Positions 24,630 to 34,424 of a DNA stretch of 64,000 nucleotides are shown piece after piece. The notes under the pieces are model-generated. The model was not told the DNA's origin. It did no database searches and saw only the letters and a program-made list of their open reading frames with translations. The DNA is from Mesostigma viride. Taxonomy: Eukaryota > Streptophyta > Mesostigmatophyceae > Mesostigmatales > Mesostigmataceae. The stretch covers positions 1,635,109-1,699,108 of the forward strand of contig RPFO01000026.1 of assembly GCA_009746045.1 (NCBI GenBank), read 5' to 3'. Positions within the stretch are counted from its first letter, which is position 1, and each line of letters begins with the position of its first letter. A program made the translations under genes and the position numbers.

Positions 24630-24949
24630 GTGGGAGGCTTAACAATTGGCGTCGGCCGTCGACCCATGCAAGATCACGAGCGTAATTGCGTCGTACCTCC
24701 ACATGGAAGTTGCATGACATGCGATGGGACTTGGCAGATGCCCAGTATGTCTCACCTGTGAATTAAAGTTGTAATAGATCTATCCTTCTATCGGATGCCC
24801 AGTATCAAGGAGACAACCATTACAATGCCCAGTATGTCTAATATTACTACTCAGCGTACACTAGAATTAGCATTAGTACCATCATTGGACATACATGATT
24901 TTAGCTTACATGCAAACTAATTAATTGATTGACTAACTAGCTAACTCAC

Positions 24950-25750
24950 CAACTTGGACTACAAATCAACTATGAACCGAGACAACTATGCCTGGACGAC
25001 CTCGCCTCACTGGGGCGTCTCACTGAGGCGACGAATGGCCTCCGAGTGGGTGGGAACTGGGAAGAGCGGACCGACCGACTGCGGTGTTTCAGGCCCACAC
25101 AGCATGTCGTTATTTGTCCTTTCTTCAGCCCCCTTCATAAGCTTCAGTTGACTCGAATCGAGTTGCCACCCATCGGCAGACGAATCCAATCTCGACTACT
25201 AGAGTTACGGTCGGGGGGGGGGGAGGGGGAGGGGGGGGGGGGGGGGGGGGGGGGAACTCCGGGTGGGTGGGGGGCGGGGTGGGCGGGGTGGGCGGGGGAA
25301 CCCGCAGACTCTGGCGTCTTGCAGCTGAGGAGGGCGGGGGGCCCTGCGACCTCGCCCGGCCGGGCGGACCGTCTTACTGTCCTGGGGGGGGGGAGGCGGG
25401 GGAACCTCCGGGTGGCGGGTGGGGGGCGCGGGGGCCTTGCGACCTCGCCGTCTCACTCAGGTGGGGAGGCATCCTGTGGCGGATCTTCATACTTTTCCGG
25501 TCTTTTTCAGGGGTCCTCGTGGTCGATGCATGTCCTTCGCGCCACGCCTTTTCGCCGGGGGGCGGCCGGGGGGGCGCATCATGCCGGCTGGCTGAGGGGG
25601 GAGGGCGGGGGGGGGGGGGGGGTACCGACCTCCGGGTGGGTGGGGGGGCGCGGGGGGCGGGGGATTCCGCTGTTATCCGCGTACTATGACGTCTCGCTGA
25701 GGGGGGAGGGGGGTTGCGACCTCGCCTAGGGCGGGGCGTCTTACTAAGCG
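24950..25750 (+). repeat. G-rich dispersed repeat left of the Gypsy element
   Basis: 25,025-25,210 matches 37,130-37,325 on the other side of the Gypsy element (GTGGGAACTGGGAA, GACTGCGGTGTTTCAGGCCC, CAGCCCCCTTCATAAGCTTC, CGACTACTAGAGT.ACGGTCG). From 25,211 the sequence is dominated by G-runs up to about 20 bases, with strong G-quadruplex potential. The retrotransposon seems to have inserted into a tandem or nested array of this repeat. Confidence 0.7.
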
Positions 25751-26577
25751 TGTAACGACTAAAAATGTTGTGTTTGCAACAGCCTCAGTTTCAACATTGA
25801 TATGAAAAGATCTTTATACCTGGGTTGGAGTCGCGACAGATAACTTCACGTCCAGAGAAGCAATGAAGATGGATCTTCAACAGTTAAGGGAATGAGTCCC
25901 CACCCTTGTTAGACACAACAGACAATGTTATATCCAAGTCGACTATCTGTTGAAGTTATAGTTGACTTTTAGCGAGGGTTGTTTGATTGATGAAACAAGG
26001 AATCCCTTGAATTACACCATAGCTTTAGCTTTCTTACACGCGCACGTTTCCAGCCGCCACAAACTGCATAAAAATCATCATGCACGCAGGGTCGGCTCAG
26101 CCCTAACTCGGAAGGACCAATCAAAAGTGAGAATCACTCAAGATAAGATCTTAGCTTCCAAATCTTCAACACAACACAAAGCCAGCACATACAGAATCTC
26201 CATGACCTGGAACCAGATCCACCAGGTGCAACGGTATTAATGAGAATCTATGACTGACTGAACACAACCATGCAAAGTACCCTACGTGGATCAGGCCACG
26301 ACCAATGAGGGTAGAACAATAATATCTGCAGATCTCAGCAGGCACACTATCTATCAGACGTCGCAGCCTCCTAACTTCCCAAGGAGAAAAATGAACGTTC
26401 TGAAAAACGAAAATGGCTGACGGCGGTATGGCTGACGGCGGAGTTCAGATCTTTTGCGTCTGAGCCCCAAATTCGGTCAGACCACTTGCATTCGATGCGC
26501 CTTTCTAAGACGCACTTGCCAGTATAAACGGTTACGGCTGCCACGCAGTATAGACAAAGTTACGCACGTGACCAGCT

Positions 26578-27969
26578 ATGACGACTACCAAAGCAAAACG
26601 AGGGCTGGAAAAGGAGCTGGCACAGCTTCCCAGCGCCCAGCCCAACCCTCTCGCCCTCGCCATTGTTCAGCCGCCAGGCTTACCCGCCAACCAGCCGTCT
26701 GGGCCTGCCAACCCACCGCCAGCAAACCCATCGCCCAGCGCCTCGCCTGAGCCCAAGAAACCCTGCCACGCTCGCAAATGGATACAGTTCCTCCCCGGCG
26801 ACCGAGGATTCTCCCTCACCGGGTGGCAAGAATTGTCGCCGCAGGAATGCATTGAGGTTCTCCAGTTCCTCGAACAGGAGCGGAAGCTCTTCGTGAAGGG
26901 GGCGGCTATTGACTACAATGGAGACATGTCCTGGCTCTATGCTATGAACGAAGCACAACAACGCCTGGCTATCTTGACCAGCCATTTCCAGCTCCGCCTC
27001 ATCGACATCACCCGCACGCTCCGCACCCCAGCCCCCGCACAGCCGGCAGCCCCATCGGCTTCCTCCCTCTGCAAGGATGACATCCGCGCAGTGCTGGAGG
27101 AGCACGTGACCTGGCCGCTGGCCGAGCAGCTGACAACGCTGAACACCACGCTCAACACGGTCGAGGCCCGGGTCTCCAACGTGGAAACCAAGGTCGTCCA
27201 CAAGCTCCAGCCCCAGTTCACGACGCTGCACACCGCGGCGCAAGCTTCGGAAACGCATGCGGCACTTGTCTCTCGCCTTAACCAGGTGGAGGGCAAGTGT
27301 GGCGTGCTCCTGAAGAAGCTTGAGGCCATCACCGCCCACACCGAGGCCCTGGCCAGACAGGTCCCCAAGATAGCGGAGCAGACGGCCACCATTGCATCCC
27401 AGCCACCCCGGCAGGATGCTGGCGACCTCCCGCCGCTCTCCTACGCGGATCTGCTGCGGTCAGCGACCGCCTCCACCACCGACGCCATCGCCACAAAGCT
27501 CCAGGAGCTGGAGGACCACCGCCAGGCCCAGCAACGGGAGGTCACCGACCGCGCCCGCCGCGAGTGCCGAGTGGTGCTACGTCGCTTCCCCCAGAAGCCA
27601 GGTGAGACGTCAACCTCTCTTGCTGACGAGCTCAAGAACCAGCTTCTTACCCTCATGGGCCTGGTAGGTGAGGTAGAACTGCGTGGGTGCCACCGCCTTC
27701 CCCACTCACGGGACAAGGCGGCTCCCCCACCAGTCCTACTCACCTTCTCCTCCCCTGAGGATAAGCAGCGGTTCCTCTCTCGTCGCAAGCGGTTGCACGA
27801 CCTCACCTGGACGCTGGATGACGACCTCACCCCCGCTCAGCAACAGCAGCGACGCGACCTGTGGCCGGAATACCTCCGCCATAAGCAGGACCCCCAGAAG
27901 CCCAAGGTGTACTGGAGGGGCGGGGACCTGATGATCAACCACAAGATGTGGACGCCCCCAGCGGGCTAG
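26578..27969 (+). CDS. L1-type ORF1 protein (RNA-binding, coiled-coil)
   Basis: 463 residues. A Pro/Ala-rich N-terminus and a 70-100 region (FLPGDRGFSLTGWQELSPQE) are followed by a predicted coiled coil around residues 170-265 (LNTTLNTVEARVSNVETKV, VSRLNQVEGKCGVLLKKLEA). Then comes an RRM-like and C-terminal part: RRECRVVLRRFPQKPGE, VELRGCHRLPH, PPVLLTFSSPEDKQRFLSRR and PKVYWRGGDLMINHK. That order is the ORF1p plan of L1-clade LINEs, which trimerise and chaperone RNA. The frame is fully open. Confidence 0.82.
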   Translation: MTTTKAKRGLEKELAQLPSAQPNPLALAIVQPPGLPANQPSGPANPPPANPSPSASPEPKKPCHARKWIQFLPGDRGFSLTGWQELSPQECIEVLQFLEQERKLFVKGAAIDYNGDMSWLYAMNEAQQRLAILTSHFQLRLIDITRTLRTPAPAQPAAPSASSLCKDDIRAVLEEHVTWPLAEQLTTLNTTLNTVEARVSNVETKVVHKLQPQFTTLHTAAQASETHAALVSRLNQVEGKCGVLLKKLEAITAHTEALARQVPKIAEQTATIASQPPRQDAGDLPPLSYADLLRSATASTTDAIATKLQELEDHRQAQQREVTDRARRECRVVLRRFPQKPGETSTSLADELKNQLLTLMGLVGEVELRGCHRLPHSRDKAAPPPVLLTFSSPEDKQRFLSRRKRLHDLTWTLDDDLTPAQQQQRRDLWPEYLRHKQDPQKPKVYWRGGDLMINHKMWTPPAG

Positions 27970-28324
27970 AATAGCAATAGCCCTAGCTTGTAACCATTGG
28001 CGTCACTGCCGCTAAGGCAGCCATGCCTAGAATGTTGCCTAGCTGTGCCAACACACCTAGTCACGTGCCGCCAACGCACGGTACACTTGACCAGCCATAG
28101 CCTAGTCCTAGTACAGCCATGCTACGCCCTGGCTATGTTCAGATTACTTGCCCACGCTCCTTGCTATGATATGCTCACATGGGTCTTATTGCACCCACAG
28201 TTTGCCGGATCGTTAGCCTGTCCTTTTAGCTAGCCGCGCCCGATTGCAGCTGTGGCATGCCTTTGGCATGAAGGAGACTGGGGGTCTCTGCCCTTTCTCC
28301 TGTAGTGCACACACAGGGATTAAA

Positions 28325-28382
28325 AGCACTTCGGTGCTCCGTGACTCCCCAACGGGAGCACGAGTTTAATTAATTAATTAAT
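28325..28382 (+). repeat. LINE 3' stem-loop and TTAA tail
   Basis: GTGCTCC pairs with GGAGCAC around a loop containing GTGACTCCCCAAC, followed by (TTAA)n. Related copies are at 56,314-56,375 and 4,351-4,394, both minus strand. Such stem-loops are what some LINE reverse transcriptases recognise. Confidence 0.75.
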
Positions 28383-28465
28383 TAACTTCCCAAATAATTG
28401 TCCTAAAGAACTCATAATCAGATAAATCAGTAGGAAAACTTTGGATGTAACATTTGGTTGTTACA

Positions 28466-28480
28466 TATCTCCCCCTCAAA
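28466..28480 (-). promoter_or_regulatory. Polypurine tract
   Basis: Minus-strand TTTTGAGGGGGAGATA abuts the start of the 3' LTR. This is where plus-strand DNA synthesis would be primed. Confidence 0.8.
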
Positions 28481-28849
28481 ACAGGAACTCCCAGTTCCTA
28501 GAAGCCAAGAAGAATAAAACAACAACCTCTACAAAACAACACAACAATAAACAGGAAGTCCACCACCTCTTGGGACAAGCAAGTGGGTTTTTACATCCCC
28601 AAAGGGGCCTCCTATCTCATTATCATCTGATCATGGTCAATCCTGAATAAGACAATTTCACCCACTGATGAATTGTTATCAAGTGACTAACACACACAGG
28701 CAACCATGCCTGGATAATACAACTGCAAGACTGTCAGGAACTCAGAACTGTCATTACTGGAAATCTGGACTGGACATCAGAACTGGCCTCCTCCATTCTG
28801 GATCCCCACCTCACTCCACAGCCCCATCTCCAACCATCCTGGAAACCCT

Positions 28850-30040
28850 TCACAAAGTGAACCAATCCCCCTTCTTCGTGTCCTTCCCCCTCGTTCCAAA
28901 CACTGGGAAATGCTCCACCATGGACACCAGATCTGGCCAGTTCCTGCTGACCTGGATAGCCATGCAGGTCTCAGCAGCCTTGCCCAACTCAGCTGAAAAC
29001 CTACTGCACTGGGCAGGATAGGCCAGAGTAACCACAGCCTGTCGGAGGGGGTCGAAGACCCAGCCACTGGCAGTCTTATGGCGACATAGCCAGCTGCTGT
29101 AGGCCCACCACAGCTGTAGAAAGGCCTTGATAGGCCCCCACCTGGCCCCCAAGATGGGTACCAGCACTCTCAAGGGTGTGAGCCTGGCTCTCAGCTCGTT
29201 AGGGAACTTTGGTAACTGCAGCCCCACGAAAACTGTGCTGTCCTTGTGTGGAAAACATGACATCACAGAGCAGCTGGACGACGGAGTCATGTCAAACTCT
29301 CCCTGCTGAACAGCTTGCTCTAACAGCTCAGTATAGGTCTGGGAGTAACCCACTGGCTGGAGCTCTGCAAAGGCGAGTCTCAGATCACTGGGCAGAGCTG
29401 CCATCAGGTCCTGGCCCTCCACCGGCCTCATGTCAAACGAAGGCCACGGGTACACTGCAAAGACGGTGTGCATAATATAAGCCACCATGGGTGAACCAAT
29501 CTCACAAAGACTGGGGGGCAGACAGTCCAGGGCCAACTCTACCATACCCTCGGGTACTAGTTCACCCTCCTCCACCACTGTCTGGTCGAGGGCCTTCATG
29601 GCTGTGTACAAGGATTTACACCACTCGCACTGTTCAGGGGTACATTTACGGTGGTCCAAGTACTGCTCCACCTGTTTCGTTGGGACAACAGACCTGGGCA
29701 AGTGTACCACCACCTTAGAGGGCGGAGGAGCCTCCGTAGGGGAGGGGACTGAGGTCACCATGGTGGGTATAACCTCCTGAGCTACCTGGGCCTCCAAGGC
29801 TGCAGGCCTATCAGAACCCACCAGTGGAAGGTGCCCCGCCCTCAAATGTGCTGCCATCTGGGTCACCAAATCCTCCACATGAATCAACCTGGAGATAAGG
29901 GCCCCGTGTCGCTGCTCGTGTCGCTGCTGGTCATGGACCATCCGCTGGAATAGGTTGAGAAAATGGCCCTCCACGAATCCAGGGTCTTCCTGGAGTGGGG
30001 CAGGTGGCCTGGGTGGCCCCTCAGGATGGGAGTCTGCCAT
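28850..30040 (-). CDS. Extra ORF downstream of pol, unknown function
   Basis: 396 residues from the first ATG (MADSHPEGPPRPP), starting 49 bp after the pol stop and in the same orientation, open to 28,850. A Pro-rich start is followed by a His/Arg/Gln-rich helical part (DQQRHEQRHGALISRLIHVE) and a globular-looking remainder with many Pro, Trp and Cys. I see no signal peptide, membrane segment or known envelope motif. It is intact while gag and pol are broken. The layout suits an accessory ORF, perhaps translated by reinitiation or from a spliced RNA. Confidence 0.7.
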   Translation of the reverse strand: MADSHPEGPPRPPAPLQEDPGFVEGHFLNLFQRMVHDQQRHEQRHGALISRLIHVEDLVTQMAAHLRAGHLPLVGSDRPAALEAQVAQEVIPTMVTSVPSPTEAPPPSKVVVHLPRSVVPTKQVEQYLDHRKCTPEQCEWCKSLYTAMKALDQTVVEEGELVPEGMVELALDCLPPSLCEIGSPMVAYIMHTVFAVYPWPSFDMRPVEGQDLMAALPSDLRLAFAELQPVGYSQTYTELLEQAVQQGEFDMTPSSSCSVMSCFPHKDSTVFVGLQLPKFPNELRARLTPLRVLVPILGARWGPIKAFLQLWWAYSSWLCRHKTASGWVFDPLRQAVVTLAYPAQCSRFSAELGKAAETCMAIQVSRNWPDLVSMVEHFPVFGTRGKDTKKGDWFTL

Positions 30041-30089
30041 GGCTGGCAACCACAGACACACAGCACCAAAAAGGAGGCGTTAGCAGTGC

Positions 30090-32396
30090 TCACTGGGAGC
30101 TATGAAGGGGAGCACTCTGCTCAGAGCCCATGACGTACCACTCAGGCAAGGTGATCCCATGACGCTGACAGTAATCTAGTACAGCAGAGTGACTATTGGT
30201 GAGATCAGACAGCCACAGCCACGTAGCAGTCACCTCTAGCTCTCCCTTCCAGTGTACCTTAAACTGCAGCTGTTTAGTACGACCTTTCCCCTTCACCCTG
30301 TGAGCCAACAACCGCTCCACTTCATAGATCTTCTCCCCCTCTGAATCCAACTCATAAGGCAAGGGGGCAGACAATCTGCCTGGCAAGGTGTTACGCTTGT
30401 ACAGTTTCAGCTGTGCTAGGTGGAAAATATTATTCCTGAGCTTCCAGTGAGAAGGCACCTGGACCTGAACCACGGTACCATAGTGAAAGGTGGCCAACAC
30501 TGGGTAAGGACCCAACCAGAGTGGTTGCAGTTTCCTGCATTGCTCCTTCTCAGGCAGCACTCTGTTGGCTTCCAACAACACCAAGTCCCCAGGAGCTACA
30601 AAGGAATGACTGGCCACTGTTTGCTGCCAGGCGTTAGTCAGGTACTTGTCCTGTGTCCTCAACAGCTGGGTAGCCACAATGCTGTGAGCCTCCTGGAAGG
30701 AAGCCAACAACTGCTGGACTGAACCAAGACGTCGCTGGAAAGGGCCTTCAGCGTCTCTGTCAGGCAGTTCCAAGTCGAATGGTGTCAAGGGGCACTGGCC
30801 ATTGCAGATCACGAAGGGGGACATCTGGTGAGGAGCCAGAGGAGAGTTGTTGATTGCGAACTCTATGAAAGGTATCTTCTTGTCCCAGTCCTTGTTGTCG
30901 TGTGTACAATAGTGCTTTTGACACTCCCTGACAATTCTGTTCATCCTCTCCACCGCCCCAGTACTGGCACACCTGTAGGCCACACCGAATGCCAGCTTAG
31001 TGTCTAGGATGTCAAAGAATGACTTCCAAAACCCTGACAGCCAGAGGGGGTCCTGATCAGTGATGATCACTCTAGGCATGCCGTGCAGACGGTAGATCTC
31101 CTTCATAAACAAATCCACACACTGTGCAGCGGTGAGATGAGTATTGCAAGGAATCAGGTGGCACATCCTGGACAGCCTGTCCATGACTACTAGGATCCTG
31201 TCATTGCCACCATCTGACATGGGAAGACCACAGATAAAATCCATAGTCACACTGATCCAAGGGCGCAGGGGTATCGGCATAGCCATGGGAAAGATGGGCG
31301 TGGCTTGGTTCCTGACCTTATTTCTCTGGCAGGAGTCACAGGAATCCACATAGGCCTTAACATCCTGATAAAGGCCAGGCCACCAAAACCTCTGCTGCAC
31401 CTCATGAAGTAGCTTAGCATAACCAGGATGACATGCAGTTACATCGTCATGGAAACAATGTAACACTGTGGGAATGGCCATCTCAGGCACATACACTTTT
31501 CTAGTCACCGTGTGCTCTGCATCATGAGTGTGAACATACAGAACGCCCTCCCAGTATTCTACAGGTCTATTGCCAAAGTTGCCCCTCTGGATAGCTGCAG
31601 TAGCCATGTCCTCCGTCTTGGTGAAGGCCTTGATGACGTCCAGCAGGGAAATATTTAAAGGATTAGGCAACACCAGGTCCTTGTCAGGTCCCAGGGGCTG
31701 CATCTGCATCTCCTCTTCCTGCCCAGGGCTAGCCACCAACTGCTTGGATGAGACAGTAGTAGCTATAGGCCCTTTTGACCTTGCCATCACCTGAGAGGCC
31801 AACACCTTGGACCGGCCTACCAACACAGGGTCCATGACCCACTTCCTGGGTCTACCTCTGCTGCGCCTAGCAGGGTCTCCCTCACCTGGCTGCACTGTGG
31901 GAGTGGGCACCACACCTTCAGGAATTCTCCTAAGACTGTCAGACAGTGACTGGACACCCTCCTGGACGCCTGTCAACTCTGGGACAGAGCCCTGGTCGAT
32001 GAGCATCACGGGACCACCGTTATTCCCTACAGGTGGTGTCAACAGTTGAGAAACCTTCTGGTTGTTGGCCTGAGCTCTAGTCAAGGCTCCACACTCTACC
32101 ACAGAAATCAGGGCAGCACAGATGTCCAAGTCCTCATGAAAACTCCCCATCAAATCCCTCCTCCTGGACAGGGCGTCAGGCACCACATTCTGCGTACCAG
32201 GAATGTACCTCACAGAGAAAGGTCCAAACCCCCCCAGGAACTCCATCCATCCAGCCATCCTCTTACTCATCCGGGTCTGTTCCAACACATGTACCAAGGG
32301 CCTGTGATCAGTCATCAGGTAATAGACTCGTTGCCCTGCCCATCCCTGGCGCTGCTGGCCACAGAAAACTGAGCCCCCTTCAGTAGGTGTTCCCAC
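30090..32396 (-). CDS. pol: Gypsy RNase H end, integrase, GPY/F and chromodomain
   Basis: 768 open codons. The start is the end of RNase H (YYLMTDHRPLVHVLEQ). The HHCC zinc finger is seen as LHCFHDD, ACHPGY and CDSCQRNK. The DDE core has D in TMDFICGLP, D in IITDQDPLWLSG and E in GAVERMNR. A GPY/F-like LWLGPYPVLATF and then a chromodomain (YEVERLLAHR, FKVHWKGELEVTATWLW) finish the protein. The chromodomain is thought to direct integration to heterochromatin. The frame is a fragment of the larger pol. Confidence 0.9.
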   Translation of the reverse strand: MGTPTEGGSVFCGQQRQGWAGQRVYYLMTDHRPLVHVLEQTRMSKRMAGWMEFLGGFGPFSVRYIPGTQNVVPDALSRRRDLMGSFHEDLDICAALISVVECGALTRAQANNQKVSQLLTPPVGNNGGPVMLIDQGSVPELTGVQEGVQSLSDSLRRIPEGVVPTPTVQPGEGDPARRSRGRPRKWVMDPVLVGRSKVLASQVMARSKGPIATTVSSKQLVASPGQEEEMQMQPLGPDKDLVLPNPLNISLLDVIKAFTKTEDMATAAIQRGNFGNRPVEYWEGVLYVHTHDAEHTVTRKVYVPEMAIPTVLHCFHDDVTACHPGYAKLLHEVQQRFWWPGLYQDVKAYVDSCDSCQRNKVRNQATPIFPMAMPIPLRPWISVTMDFICGLPMSDGGNDRILVVMDRLSRMCHLIPCNTHLTAAQCVDLFMKEIYRLHGMPRVIITDQDPLWLSGFWKSFFDILDTKLAFGVAYRCASTGAVERMNRIVRECQKHYCTHDNKDWDKKIPFIEFAINNSPLAPHQMSPFVICNGQCPLTPFDLELPDRDAEGPFQRRLGSVQQLLASFQEAHSIVATQLLRTQDKYLTNAWQQTVASHSFVAPGDLVLLEANRVLPEKEQCRKLQPLWLGPYPVLATFHYGTVVQVQVPSHWKLRNNIFHLAQLKLYKRNTLPGRLSAPLPYELDSEGEKIYEVERLLAHRVKGKGRTKQLQFKVHWKGELEVTATWLWLSDLTNSHSAVLDYCQRHGITLPEWYVMGSEQSAPLHSSQ

Positions 32397-33852
32397 TTGT
32401 GACAGGCCACCACCAACCCCAGCAGCTCCTGCTCATGAACAGGGTAGTTACGTTCTGCAGACGTCATACTCCTGGACATGTATTCCACTGGTTGAGGGCC
32501 ATTACCATGATCTTGCATTAGTACTGCACCAATAGCACCCTGTGAGGCATCAGACCTAACCTGGTATGGCAAGTCTGGGTTGGGGCCCACCAGTAAGGGA
32601 GCAGTGGTAAGCTTCTGCTTCAACACATCAAAAGCTTGCTGGCATGCTGCAGTCCACTCAAAGGGAACATCCTTCTTGAGCAGGGCTAACAGGGGACCAG
32701 AGATGGCCGCCATGTCAGGGATGAACCGTCGGTACCAGCCCACCAGGCCCAGAAAGGATCTGACATCCTGAACTGACTTCAACACAGGCCACTCCAAAAC
32801 AGCAGAGACCTTGCTGGCCTCAGGAGTCATACCTGCAGCGCTCAGCTGGTAGCCCAGAAACTTCACCTCTTGGCCCCACTCCACCTTGGACCTCTTCACC
32901 GACAGATGATACTGCTGGATCACCTTAAGGACCTCTTCCACGTTCTCCAGATGCTCCCTGAAGGTACGAGAGTGTACCAGAATGTCGTCCAGGTAGACGA
33001 CCACACAAGTCCTGAAGACCACCCTGGTAGTGTCACACAAGTGGGCAATGTCCTTGAACCTGGGGTTGCGAAGGTCAGGTGAGATCTGGGAAGGGCATTT
33101 CCAGTCAGGTGGCCAAAGATGGCATTGACAAACATCTGCATGGTGGCAGGACTGTTAGAGGCACCCATGGGCATTACTGTCCACTGGAACTGTCCCCATG
33201 GGGTAGAAAAGGCCGTCTTGGGGATGTCCTCAGTAGCCACCCTGATCTGCCAGAAAGCATGCCTGAGGTCAAACTTGGTAAAGAAGGCAGCTCCTGCAGT
33301 CCTCTCCAGCAACTCATCAATTCTGGGCAGAGGGTACCTGGACTTGACAGTCACCTTGTTCAGTCCCCTCAGGTCAATGCACAACCTCCACCCCCCATCA
33401 TGCTTGGGTACAAGCAAACACCCAGAACTGAAAGGGCTGTTAGCTGGGAGGATCAGACCAGCCTCCAACAGGCCAATAAGTATGGTCTTCAGCTCTGCCA
33501 TCTCTGCAGGGCCCATCCTATACATAGGCACAAAAGGAGGACGAGCACCCTCTACCAACTTGATGACATGTGTGATGGGTCCCTCAGGAGGATACTGGGG
33601 CATCTTGTCCTCAAAGATGGCTCCATACCTGTCCAACAAGGCATCATGCTGTTGTTGTTGCTCAGTGGTGACAGTAGAGCTGACAGCATTGACAGAATGA
33701 CCACTAGCAGACTCAGGTTCATTAGGCACCAAATGCAGGAAAAAGATGTGTTCCACTGGATAGGTGGCCAAATAAGACAGAGTATGCTTGGCAGACCACA
33801 CATGCTTCAGTAGGGCAGCCCGTTTCTCCTCCAAAGTCGGCTCTTGATCCAC
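32315..33852 (-). pseudogene. pol: Gypsy reverse transcriptase and RNase H, frameshifted
   Basis: RT blocks are clear: FVPMYRMGPAEMAELK, LLVPKHDGGWRLCIDLRGLN, YPLPRIDELLE, FFTKFDLRHAFWQI, MPMGASNSPATMQMFVN, and then in the next frame VVYLDDILVHS with the YLDD active site. RNase H follows (LPYQVRSDASQGAIGAVL, NYPVHEQELLGLV). The frame changes between 33,040 and 32,920 and again near 32,396-32,315. Confidence 0.88.
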
Positions 33853-34424
33853 CCTTTCGCACCTGCTTCCCCTCCCTTGCCATCATTGACAGCTGTCTGT
33901 GAGGAACAGCACTCAGTGGCTGTTCTTCTCCCCCCTGGCAACACACAGGTAGCATCCCACACGGCCCCATCCTTGAACTGGACCACCCTGTCAGGCCAAG
34001 AAATAGCAGGATTGGTGTCAGACAACCATGGGATCCCCAAAATCACATCTGCTGCCGTGAGGGGAATGACATCTGCTGTCACTTCCAAAGTCTGGGATGA
34101 ACAAACTTGGAAGATGAGCTGCACATAGCCAGGTGAGCAGCTTCTCCTGCCATCAGAATACTGCACCATGACAGGTGTGGGGTGGGCCAACACAGGCAAC
34201 TTCAACTCCTGCACCAAGGATGCAGCAATATAATTACTGCCAGCACCAGAATCAATCATAAACAAGCAAGCTGGTTGAGCCAAGGGAACTGGCACGTTGA
34301 GGAGCCTAGCCTGAAACTTGAGTAAGTGACCTGGTACAGGAGGACCCACAGGGACAGCAGGGTCAGAAGCACCCACAGTGTTCACTGGCCTAACGTCAAC
34401 AGCAGGCAGGTCAGACCTGGCCAT
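33807..34424 (-). pseudogene. pol: Gypsy aspartic protease segment
   Basis: The retropepsin motif LFMIDSGAGSNYIAA carries the DSG catalytic triad, followed by DVILGIPWL, the usual second conserved block. It sits in a different frame from gag (overlap 34,411-34,424) and from the RT (overlap 33,807-33,852). The gag-pro shift could be programmed; the pro-RT shift is unusual and more likely damage. Confidence 0.82.

Larger units (their letters stand above)
26383..28382 (+). mobile_element. L1-like element with ORF1 only (HAL1-like) nested in the LTR
   Basis: A 2,000-bp insertion flanked by an 11-bp duplication TAACTTCCCAA (26,372-26,382 and 28,383-28,393). It starts with a short duplicated 5' leader (ATGGCTGACGGCGG twice, 26,411-26,441), contains one ORF1, then a 360-bp untranslated part and a 3' stem-loop ending in a TTAA-type tandem tail. 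There is no reverse transcriptase or endonuclease. The full-length look with clean duplication argues it was mobilised in trans. Confidence 0.85.
25751..28465 (-). repeat. 3' LTR of the Gypsy element, split by insertion
   Basis: The LTR occupies 25,751-26,382 and 28,394-28,465, together 704 bp. The intervening sequence is an L1-like element flanked by an 11-bp duplication of LTR sequence (TAACTTCCCAA). Confidence 0.92.

Noticed and set aside
25046-25729. Gly-rich 227-codon frame
   Set aside because: It is translation of G-runs in a dispersed repeat.
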